Of a stretch of 64,000 bases of DNA, positions 34,501-46,500 are shown piece after piece; position 1 is the first letter of the stretch; every line of letters starts with the position of its first letter. The translations under genes were made by a program, and so were the position numbers. Source of the DNA: Symsagittifera roscoffensis (lineage: Eukaryota; Xenacoelomorpha; Acoela; Convolutidae). The DNA lies in NCBI RefSeq assembly GCF_963678635.1, contig NC_087062.1, positions 57,115,970 through 57,179,969 of the forward strand, written 5' to 3'. The notes below the pieces were generated by a model, which was not told the origin of the DNA, searched no databases, and saw nothing but the letters and a program-made list of their open reading frames with translations.

Positions 34501-37500
34501 GCAGGCGGTGTACCTTATCTAAAATTACTCTATGCGTATAGTAATCCATACATAACTCATCTGGTGCGACCAAAAGTCTCGAAAAGACCTTAACTAACCT
34601 ATAATTAGACAAAAATTAGATTAGAGTTAGACAAATACAATATTTCAAAAATGTTGTATGACAAAAACTTAGTAGATATGTCTCTACGCCTCAATAGATC
34701 AGATCCAATATTCTGAACAATACGAGAACTACCCGGTATTGGAAGAAGACATCGAACAAGAGACGACATACGATTAGGAAGAAATCTACCAATTGATTTC
34801 ATGATAGTACGACAAAAAAGAGATCAAACTTTTGTTTTTAGGATACTACCAGCAGTAAATTTAAATTTTCATTTTGTGACATAATACTTGAAGAACTACC
34901 GTCAATAGCCTTTCATGGCGCTAAACCTAATAATTGTACAATAACGACTGATAAAAACAACACTTGTCGTTTTCCTTATAAATTTACAAAAATTAGTTAG
35001 TATAAATCATAAATTGTTAGTATATAGAAATCATCTCATCATCCCAGCTTCATCACCTAAAACTTAAGAGCGAATTTCAAAAACTAACAATCATCACAAC
35101 TAAAACTTAACCTTAACCCTCTAATTTTAAACTATCAAGGCTTATCCTTGCTTTCACTTAACTTAGTTTCATTTAAATAACAGATCATCAAGGCTTTCCT
35201 TGGATCTTTTAATTAAACTAAATCTAAGTTTTTAAATTTCTAAATATCTAATTCTCTGATCATCAAAGCCTATCCTTGGATCAAATAGAACAATTTTGTT
35301 CTCCCCCTCCGAATTTAATTAGTGTCTAACGGCCTCAAACATCGATTAACTACCCAATCCTTATCAACGACCCAGAATTAACAGAAATTTTTCAAAAAAC
35401 TAACATATTTAATTAAAATAAACAGTGAAGAACTTCGGTTACTCATCCTTCACTTGATCCCCCTCCTCTTAGATGACCCAGGCTAAAACACTTAAGCTTA
35501 GTAGGTTGTAAAACAGTATCTAACAAACTATTTGCGTTCTAATTATACCTGAACCTTGTGGATCGATTTACTATTCTCCAACCCTTGATCACAAATCACA
35601 ACCCCTAACTAAGATTAGGAGGTCTATCTTAGCTTAGAATTAGTCACGAGAAAGTACAAATCATACTCAAATCATTTCACCATCAATTTCTTCAATAAAA
35701 GTACGACAACGTCAACTCAACAGCACTACGTGATATTCACGCTTAAGATTCATACTTTAACAAATTTAACCACTTTTCACTAACCTTTCAATTCCTCACA
35801 CTCAAAGAACGTGGTTTGCACTGTTCACACGACGTCATGTTATGAACTAAACAAACACACACGTACACTTACTACAAGTTCATTCAACACCATTACACTC
35901 TCAATACACCAGCACGACAACTTCACCAAAGATATCAATACATTAACTCTAAATCCACATCACCATTTTTTCTTAGCCTCACCTATTTTATTAAAGACAC
36001 TAACTTACAAGGCACCCTCCAAAATTACGATTCCATCACCCAGATGTATATCTTCTGCCCTTAACCAAACTCCTAAACGTAGACGAAACCCGCCCACTAA
36101 TTGTCCCTCATAAATTCCACGAGCCCGTTGAAGTCCCAATTCTAAAATTTATATATAACACTCGCTATAATCACCTAGCACTGAAGAGCACAACATCGTT
36201 AAAGCACAAGAATTGCGTTGGCCACTTCTGCAAACTAAACACATCATTCGTTTGCTATCTAAACTACTAACCTCATCTGATATCATCCACGACGTTTTTC
36301 CCCATGACTTCTTCACCGACGATTAGGTAATATGAATTCAATATTTTTACTAATAAATTCAAACAATACTAACTGTTCGTATTCAATGTTTTCTTTTTTC
36401 TTCATAGGCACAATCCTCAATCATCAACAAAACAAAAAGCAAAATAAAAAATAGAAACTTTTGATCAATTCATAAAATTCTATTAACCTATTCAACAATT
36501 GAAGCAATAAAATTATCCCGTACAAAGCAGTAAATTGATATAAAAATTCTTTTCACCATAGCAGTAAATATTCATACCATTGAAAATGAATTAATAATTT
36601 CAACCCCCAAATCAATCAGTAAACTCTATGTTTTCAAGTGGTAAATTAATACAAACTGTTCATAAATTGAAATAGCAGTACTAGCCTTTTGAAAGACGCT
36701 TCTTTATGTTCACTTGACACAAATTCTATCCACAATCGGACAGCTCGCCCACATAGAATTATTTAAAATAATGAATTTAGTTTGTAACTTTCACTGATAA
36801 CAACTCTAACAAATAATAACGCGTTTCAAAGTTTCCTTTAACCAGGTTGGAAAGGAATTATATTATAATCCAAACTAACCAACGCAAGCTTACTGAACAC
36901 CACAAACCACAACCTAACAGCATGACTAAGAAAAGAAAACCCACGGTACCCAAACTGGGTTAACACCAGCTTAGAACTGGATAAATTATTCTATTATTCT
37001 TTTGGAGACTACTTTTATGTCTGAACACAAAAAAACACCAAAAAGTCGAAAGACAAACCCAAAATAAACAATTTGCTTTTTGAAAAAAAAAATAACTAAG
37101 ACAACAAAAGAAAACACCAGTATTAAACATAGCATGAAAAGTTGAACTAAAAACAGGACCCTCCAAAAAGAGAGCATGAAATTATACCCTCACTTCTGGC
37201 CTAACCCACCAGAAGAGGACGTCCTGAGCATGCTCTATAGGCGGCCTCGCCCACCGTGCTAAATCCACACAAACCACAACCTAACAGCATGACTAAGAAA
37301 AGAAAACCCATGGTACCCAAACTGGGTTAACACCAGCTTAGAACTGGATAAATTATTCTTTTGAAGACTACTTTTAAGTCTGAACACAAAAGAACAAAAC
37401 ACCAAAAAGTCGAAAGACAAACCCAAAACAAACAATTTGCCTTTTGAAAAAAAATAACTAAGACAACAAAAAAAACACCAGTATTAAAAATAGCATGAAA

Positions 37501-40500
37501 AGTTGAACTAAAAACAGGACCCTCCAAAAAGAGAGCATGAAATTATACCCTCACTTCTGGCCTAACCCACCAGAAGAGGACGTCCTGAATATGCTCTATA
37601 GGCGGCCTCGCCCACCGTGCTACATCCACACAAACCACAACCTAACAGCATGACTAAGAAAAGAAAACCCACGGTACCCAAACTGGGTTAACACCAGCTT
37701 AGAATTGGATAAATTATTTTTTTGGAGACTACTTTTAAGTCTGAACACAAAAGAACAAAACACCAAAAAGTCGAAAGACAAACCCAAAATAAACAATTTG
37801 CTTTTTTGAAAAAAAAACTAAGACAACAAAAGAAAACACCAGTTTTGAAAATAGCATGAAAAAGTGAACTAAAAACAGGACCCTCCGAAAAGAGAGCATG
37901 AAATTATACCCTCACTTCTGGCCTAACCCACCAGAAGAGGACGTCCTGAGCATGCTCTATAGGCGGCCTCGCCCACCGTGCTACATCCAAGCTTTGTGAC
38001 ACCCACGACTCTATTTTTGACAAGTGTTATTCAAGTGTGAGTAGTTCTTAAAAACAACCGAACTAAATAGTAACACTTTTGCGATAAAAACTAATACAAG
38101 ATCATGACTAAAAAACAAGATTAACAAAAATTTATATATGTAAATAATACAATGCAATATATAGATAATATACAGCGCAAAGATGAGCAGCAAGGAACTT
38201 GATAACCCAATCACACTCCAACTGCGGAATGGTAAACCAACCTGACATGCTGCATACAATCACTACACTCAATGGATTTAAAACACTAGTTGGCATCGCA
38301 GCAAAAGCAATCCATTGCAACAGAACAATGGCCATCTCGATGTTCAATTATACGTACAGATCCAAGTCACCAGGAACTTCATCCAAAGTCGAACTACAAG
38401 CCACATCCGAACAAGATTGAGAATAGCAATGTTCCTATTCTCTAAAATCAACCAGATCAACATTCATCACAATCGATCAGAACCCATAATACGATCTCCC
38501 GAAACTACCGTGATAACATCTCTTCTTCCTAACCCGAATAAAGAATATGCTCGCAGCCTCTAAGGAAAACAACACCATCCATCCTACATTACAATAGAAC
38601 ATTGAAAAACTTACACCCCGGATGGGTGGAGCCAGATCTAAACTAGTATTTATCATTGGTTACTAATATGATTTTTTATCTCTATAAAATATTAAATACT
38701 TACCAATCATACTCCATCAAGCTAACATTCAATTTATTTGTAAAGTGTTGAAACTACTTGTAGTTTCAACACCAGAACAATTAGAATTAAACTTAGAATA
38801 CAGTTGTTCTCATTCTGGAACTAACTCGCGCAAACCGGTGTACACTAGATCTATTGAGACTAGGAGATATAAAAGTAGGATTAAGATTGGTATTAGACTA
38901 AAAAGTTGCACGAATCTAACCGGCCGAAAATAAGATAGCGTGACGAGCAGACGGTGTACCTTATCTGAAATTACTCTATGAGTATAGTAGTCCATGCATA
39001 ACTCAACTCCTGAATCACCATCAAGACCCTACTTCAATATTTACGGCATTTTTACGGTTATATTTTAAAAAAGCGCCAAATTAATCGTTTTTAGGCCATT
39101 TTTGGAAAATTATGACTAAAAATTACCAAGTTTTTCTGGCGTGTGCTGCCCCCTCAAAATTAATATGTACTGGCACCAAAACCGCTGTTAAAAAATTATG
39201 AATATCACAAAGTAGTACAAAGGGGTACCCTTTGGGTCGGCAGGGAATTGAATATTTAAGTGGAAAAGCTGCCGCCCCCCCCCTGAAGTCATTACTCATC
39301 TGTGAACAAAATTTTTTCTAGTTTTCAAAGGGTTGCTATGGGCACACCAAAAAAGTTTGTAACTAGTTTAACGAAAAAAAAGTAACTATTTTAACCGCAA
39401 ATAATTTGCAAATACATGTTCCAAAATTTTAGCAGAAAGAAGGCTAGTTGGTGTACCTCTTTCTAATTTAATTTTTAATCGGTTTGGTAGTGCATCGATA
39501 ATGATTAATTTTTGCAATTTGGCAAGATTTTGTACAAACTTCGAAGTCGGCACCATCTGTTTTTTTTTTGATTTTCACATGCCTTCGCATGTTTTGAAAT
39601 TAAAGACCGTATGAAACTTACTGTAAGCGAACTTACTCCGCAGCATTTTGCCTTGAGTTTGCTTAAAAACAGAAAATTTCTTTTCTGAACCTGAACTTTT
39701 ATCGGATCCAGGCGCGGATTTAGGAATTTCTCGGAGGGGGGGGGGGGGGGTTGGACGGATTTTCAAAAAAAATTTGAAAAGTTTATCTACTTTTTTTGGA
39801 GGTTGACCAACTTGATTTTCTGAGCTCTCCCAAACCACTATAAAGATCATAATTGAACCAAACTTTCTGCGCCGTAGGCAAATTTTTGAAACAAGATCAA
39901 AAAAGGCGTTTTTAGGCACTTTTTGGAAATTTTCGACCAAAAAATTGCGTTTTTTTTGGCGCGCTAATCCCCCCAACCCCCACCCCCCAAAAAAAATTAG
40001 TATAGATTGGCGCCGAAGGCGTCTTAGAACAAATTTAAGGTCAGTCAGCCAAAAATGGATATCTCAAAAGAGTACAAAGGTCGGCAGGGGGTCGAATCCC
40101 TGAGGGGAAGGGCGTCCCCCCGCCCCCTCCCCTAAATCTGCTACTGATCGGATCCTAAATTATCTGTTCACTAATTCATTCTCATTTATCTTGTTCAAAA
40201 AGTTCTTTTTTCTTACTTATGCTGAGCAATTGTTTTCATAATTCAGAAATCAGACTTTACCTCAACCGATTTGGCGTTTATTTCTGCCACAATTTTGTGA
40301 TGACTTTCTTGTCCTTGTGAAATGTTTACTATGCGTTCATTGCTGGTTGAATGCTTAGTAATTTTATCCTAAATTATAAGTCTCACCTTAGATCGTCAAA
40401 TTGTCTTGACAAAAAGTAGAGTAGAAACAATAGTTAGAAAAGGTATGAATTAATTAGTTGGTTAGATACAAAGCACTGGGTTATTAGAATATATAAATGA

Positions 40501-43500
40501 ATCGAACAGCTTAAAGAAATATACCTATGAGGGGAGGTTGAGCTAATCTTATTTTGTTCATCAATATTTTATCTTCTTACTAAGGTCGGTGGCTGATTAG
40601 TATGTATGGTTGCCCTTGATTTTGTCCAAGTCAGCACTTCTGGTTGGGTCGTCTGAATCGTCTTGCCGTAGTCCTTTGGGTACTTGTAGTCCAGACTTCC
40701 TCGGGTGTGCGTATCTCGAGTATCTCGATTTATAATTTTTCAAACTTAAAATGAGAATTTATTCTCTTTTTATAAGTGAAAAGGGCCAGATTAATTTTAG
40801 TATTAGGGCAGAAAAGAAAAATTATTTATTTTTAAAAGATCTGACTGAAGAGAACTGACTTGCTGCTTACTGAGCAAAATGAAACACTGAAGATTTCAGG
40901 CCAGTCCTTTTGCTCGTAAGCATAAACCGGCGGCTGATTCAATCTTTAATTATTCAGGTTTCACCTGCTCCTTTGTTCTCCCTTTTTAATAAGGGAATTT
41001 TCAACTAGTTTTTATTTGATTTTTTCAAATCAAATATCTTCAACTTATTAGTCCCCTTTGATAAAAACCGCAGCCTTCAGTTTGTCTTATTAAAAATTCA
41101 TATTACTCTCTCTGATGCATCATATTGCAGGTGCACCTCTGCTTAATCAAAGCAAGGAGAATTTCAGTGCAGCCGGCAAGACTGCTAAATATTTATCCAG
41201 TTTGTTTCAAGTTAAGTTAAAAGGGACGTATTAATAATCGCCGCCCTTTTAAAATATTGAGCATGAAAAAATGAGAAAAATTGGACAAGTATTTAAAAAG
41301 GAGTGGATTTTATAGTCCTAATAAGAGTAAATCAGTCAATATTTGATTTAGTGAAAAGAGGCTCTAATTTAAATGGCACGCTCCAATTTAGAATTGGGTC
41401 GTTAAATAAACAATTAAGACAATGGTCTTTTGTGTGTGTAGTATTTCGCAATACTACAACTCACCCCTTTTTTAAAGAAAATTAAGCTGTTCGATTCTTA
41501 CAGTTACCATGGTGAAAATTTAAACACTTTAATGGTTAAATACTATAGTTATAAAATTTAAAGAGAACATCAAACGAAAAAGTTATAAAGATAAGTTAGG
41601 TTTTATCTAGAGCTTCCTTCCGAATTCAAGCTCCACGTTGTATGATCTGAGGATCGCTATCTTCCTCTGTGAAGCCTCTAGTTTTTGTTGCATCTTCACG
41701 ATTTTCTTCTTTTTGATCTTGTTCTTGATTCGTAGTCTGCTCATTTCATCCGTAAGTTGTTGAATGTCGTCCTGCTCTTCCTGTCTGTTTTTTACATGGT
41801 TCGGAAAATCAGTTTTTCCCTCAAACGGGATGGTGACTTGCGTGCCTCCTGCCTTGAGGATTTAGCCGTGTTCCTCCCTCTTCTTTAATTTCCAGAAGTT
41901 GTTTTCGTTCTTTATAACCACTTCTGGCTGAGGTATGAAGTCGATAGGCATCATCGCCTTTTCCATTGTCGTTGAGTTGGCGACTTCAATGAACGATGGC
42001 AGTTTCCATCTGTTATAATTTTTCTTTATTGAGTACTTTAAACTCGTTATATATTTTGGATTTTCTGTATCCAGCTTGGTTTCTCTGCACTTCTGCAGTT
42101 CCAATCTTTGGGTTAAACTAGGAAAATTGCGAGGGTTCTTATTTAACCCGTCGTCCATTGACAAAAATTGAACTGCTACCGGTTTCCGATGTTTCTTCCT
42201 GAGAGGCAGCTTTCTTTTAAACTACTCTGGTGCTGGGTCAGCATTTTGGCAGTTCCAATTCAAAATTGGGTCATATTCCACTTTGCTAAACATCAATGGA
42301 AAATAAGTAAATATTCAAAATCCCGAATTACATTCGGATACTAAAGCTGATTATCAAATCTTTGGACAATGAAGGACAAAGTGTAAAATTGTATGTATAT
42401 AAAAGGTGGAAAATATAATCTTGTGGTTTCACACAAACCCACCACGGAAAACAAATGAAGAAAGACGATCATGGTGTTTATTAACCACAGGAACACAAAT
42501 GAAGAAAGACGATCATGGTGTTTATTAACCACAGGAATAGAGCATTTTCCGACACTGAGTTAAGCTCAGATATTAAACTTATGTAGTTAAAGCAAAAATG
42601 GAAATTTGGGCGTTAATTAATAGTCATAACCAGCAATTTTTGTTACATTTTTTGATAGAAAATAGAAAAGATTTGAAATAGAATCAAATCAAAATGAAAT
42701 ATCGTAGAAAAGGAAAATTAAACAGACAATTTGCAAACTGTGTAATTTTCAAAAAGATAAGTTTATTAGTTTCTCTTTGGTTTTAATCCTCTGCATCAAT
42801 CCATGTTCACATCTTTAGTACAGAAAGTCATCCTGAACTTTATGATGCAAAAATTTAACATAAACAATCTTAAGGATGATGCAGTCCAAATTTCAAAGTG
42901 TGGCTTCTGAAAATTTGTTGTTTTTAAGGGTTTAAATGCCTGCATGTTGTGCATTTTGAACTACCGAATTGATATTCTGGCCAAATTGTGAGGAGCGAAT
43001 CATAAGAGTCTCAAAGGCTGCATACAGCCACCAACAAGCATTTGCGTTGTTGAAAGAATATGGTACCATGATTTTAAAAAAGGCTACATATAGCCACCAA
43101 CAAATGCTGGCATAAATCTGCGGCGGGTCGGGTCGAAAAACGTTGTTCGCCCATTTTATGATAAAGATTTTTGATGAAAATTTTACTCAATGTGTTGAGA
43201 AAAAAGGAGGTGATGTTTCCCTTTTTGATGAATTTCTTCTAGTTTGCATTTTGTAGTTTGAAAACTACAAAGATAATAATTATTGTCATCGGTCCCTACT
43301 TGGGCCCTAAGAAGAAACCGATGGTGCAAATTAACTTCGCAGAATGAGTTTGTTACAATTTTACATTGGCTAGTTCTTTCATCAAAGGTTTCACTCTATT
43401 AATTCTCATTATTGTTCGTAGGGTAATTTGACATTCCCTTAAGTGTAATACTGAATTTTCAGTTAATAAAACCGCCTAAAATAGAAAATATTATAGACTC

Positions 43501-46500
43501 GTAAAACTATAATATTTTAAACTCCTGGCCTTTTGCAATTTTTTTTGCAAATATGTTGTAGTCGAAAAACTTTTTTGTCTGAGCCATTGGGTTCCGATCC
43601 CTCTATCTTTATTTGATTTTGAGGTTGGTCCAAAATTGTTAGCGTACTTGACTGTTTTTGATCTCGGTTAAGAATTAAATCCGTGTTCATGCATTTTGGC
43701 ATATCCTTTTGGGTGTCATACAGAACCGCTATTCATTGTAGTATATTTGTAGGATAATACTCGTAATCTTATTTTTTAGTAAGATTAAATTAGATTTAAT
43801 GCTCAGTATACAAAACGTTAGGTAAATTTCACAAACTTAAAGCGTTAAAAAAGCTTTATTGAAAACTTCACATTTATAAATATTTTAAAGCAGGAAGAAA
43901 TGGGTTTATTTTATTTCTATGTTTTCAAACGTTTGGCCTATTACACCTTTGCTTATATTTACTTTTGATTCTCTGGAATTTTTAAGTACGATAGGCATTG
44001 ACTTAATTTCATTCTTACAATAAGTGCTTTTTGCATTAATGCCTTTTTGTTCTAAGGACTTATCAATTCTAAACGATGTTTCCGCTTTGAAAACTATGCC
44101 TGCTGGAGAAATTGAAATTACGCGGGATGATTTTGGTGCAATGGTTTTATTTTTATCAAGAAGTACATTTTGATAAAAGCTTAGATATGGATAACTTTTG
44201 CTTCTTATAATACTGATAGGAACTGTTATATCTGGGTATTTTTTTAACTCTAAGTTTAAACTTGGAAAATTTATTGATTTAATGTTGTGAGAAATGAAAT
44301 CCATTCCTAATATATTTAGATCGCATCCGTTCTCGGCTGAAACCCATGCTTTGATTTTTACCGGATTATCAGTGTTTGTACCAAAAGTTGATTCAAAATT
44401 AGTATAACCTATAAGTTTAAGTTTTTCTCCATTTACAGCAACTGTGTTTGATCTAGATTTATTAAGCTGTAGAGGCTGTATTTTACAATATTGTTCATAA
44501 CTGTCAAAATTAATAAGCGAACAAGTTGCTCCAGTGTCTAGTAGAAATTGGGTTTCCAGGCCGTTATTTTTATTTTTGTCTCCAACGGGATGTTGGTATA
44601 AATTAATATATAATTGTATTTTTGGTTCGGACGGAGACTGATCTAGTTTAAATTAACAAGTTCACACTCATTATTGGTATAGTCTCTTGGAATGTCATCA
44701 TCACTAAAGTTGTGGATCTGGTAAGGTGAATAATAATCGTTATTTTCGTTGAAGGTTTTTTTACTGTTCGACCTGTCACGCGATTGAGAACTTCCCTTGA
44801 AATATGACAAATGCCTGAATTCTTGTTGGGGATTTATATCGTTGAAATTGTTGTCTACTCTTGACCTGTTCTTGCTATAATTATGGTAACTTCTGTTTGA
44901 ATTCTCTCTTAATTGAAGCGAGTCATAATTTTGCTCCTGTTGATCGTTATATTTAAAGCAATGTCTCATCGTATGACCTGACATGCAACACCAGTTGCAA
45001 AACATTGGTTTGTTTTTTTATTTGTTTCTATGCTCATGTGGATTATAAGCTGCGTTGATTTTATGATCTTTCATTAGTCCTGTTAACTCCTTAAGCTGAT
45101 CCTTTATTACTTTTAACTCCAACTTATTATCTATGCTACTGGATGCTGTTCCGATAAACTCACTACTTATTGCAAAACTTAAGTCTTTTGTAGCAATATG
45201 ATCTTTTAATTGTTGCCAAGCTGCGGGTGGATTCTCAATTAGGAATTGATGCGCCTTTTGTTTTAAGCCTGGCGGGCTTAAGCCGCGTACAAAGAATTCC
45301 ATTTTCTTTGCTGTTCTTTGATCATCATTAAAAGTTGGATTAGGCCATCCACGGTCTACTGCAGTGCTTAATCTATGTATGTAGCTTTTAATGAATTCAT
45401 CAGGTTGTCTTTTTATGTTTTCTGCTTCTATTCGTCTCCTATATTTATCCTTATCATCAGTGAATCTATCTATGAATTGATCTCTTATCTCATTCCAAGG
45501 TAAGTTTGCTGCTAATCCCTGATACCATTGAGCGGCTGGACCTCTTAATATTGAACCAAATAAGGCTCTTTGTCTGTTATCATATGCGTCTTGTTCGTCA
45601 CCTGCATCTCCTGGTCTAGTGCCTAGGGAAAATGCTATCTTTTTCTCTACTATATCAAGAAAATCTCTTGCATCTTCATTCGGATCTAAGCCGGTAAACT
45701 TTTCGAGAGCTAAATCTGGGTATGCTACTACGTTTGCCATTTTTGTTTAATTCACTCAATGTTTTCTTAACAATATATAAAGGGTTTGGATGTGTTCTGT
45801 ACTGATCAATTGTACGGACTAAAATATTTGTATTTAAGTTACAAGGAAGTTTGCTGGTTTCAATGAATACGAGTTTTTGTTAGATAGATCAATAGTGCTA
45901 TGGGGCTGTTTAAGCTTTTTTAAGATAGAAGTTATCTCTGGGGTATTGCTGCTGGAAAGAATGGTTAATTCGTGAATATTTTTGTGTGGGTGTTTGGACA
46001 AAATTGTGATTTGATCTTTTTGGATATTGGTGATATACCAAATAATTTTTGTGGATTTCTTTTTGAATTTTAGTTTTAAATTAAATGGTGTTGTATTTAC
46101 TTAATAAAAGTTGGTCATAGCATTTTACATCCTTTTAGGGACATAAATAATTATCTAGGGAATGATAAACAATATAAAAAATATTTAAATTTTTCTTATG
46201 AAATTGTTATGATTTTTAATTTTTGTTTAGGAAAATTTTCTGTTTTTAATAAAAAATGATTAAAATGGAAGTAGTTTTGTGCTTTGGTATATTATGATAT
46301 CAAAAAGCAATCGGGAGTGAAGCAATTAATCGCTCTTCCGGTATACAAATTATGTTATTTGGTATTTTTATTTGCTGAAGAATTGTGTCAATTTCTGGAG
46401 TATATCGTCGAAAGAAGACGTATAATTCGTCTTTATCTTCGTTAGGCTGTTTTTCTAGTATACTAATATGATTTTTTTTAGTGTTAGTGATATACCATAT

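Larger units (their letters stand above)
34181..39005 (+). mobile_element. Non-autonomous LTR retroelement, 4825 bp, ACTC on both sides
   Basis: Two LTRs of exactly 379 bp (34181-34559 and 38627-39005) with ACTC immediately outside both ends (34177-34180, 39006-39009). A primer-binding-site candidate follows the 5' LTR and a purine-rich stretch precedes the 3' LTR. The interior has no gag, protease, RT or integrase. It keeps about 1.1 kb of leader, the C-terminal third of ORF X and a triplicated 3' block, so it is an internal deletion derivative of the env-bearing family. The near-identical LTRs suggest a fairly recent insertion, mobilised in trans. Confidence 0.85.

Noticed and set aside
34299-34612. 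Open frames recurring in LTRs (also at 38745, 38810, 51799)
   Set aside because: They recur because the LTR recurs; they span the hairpin, and indels between LTR copies shift the frame.
39575-39976. 133-codon minus-strand ORF
   Set aside because: It crosses the left boundary of the hAT-like element and includes its G-run as a poly-Pro stretch; it has no domain and is not shared with the other fragments.
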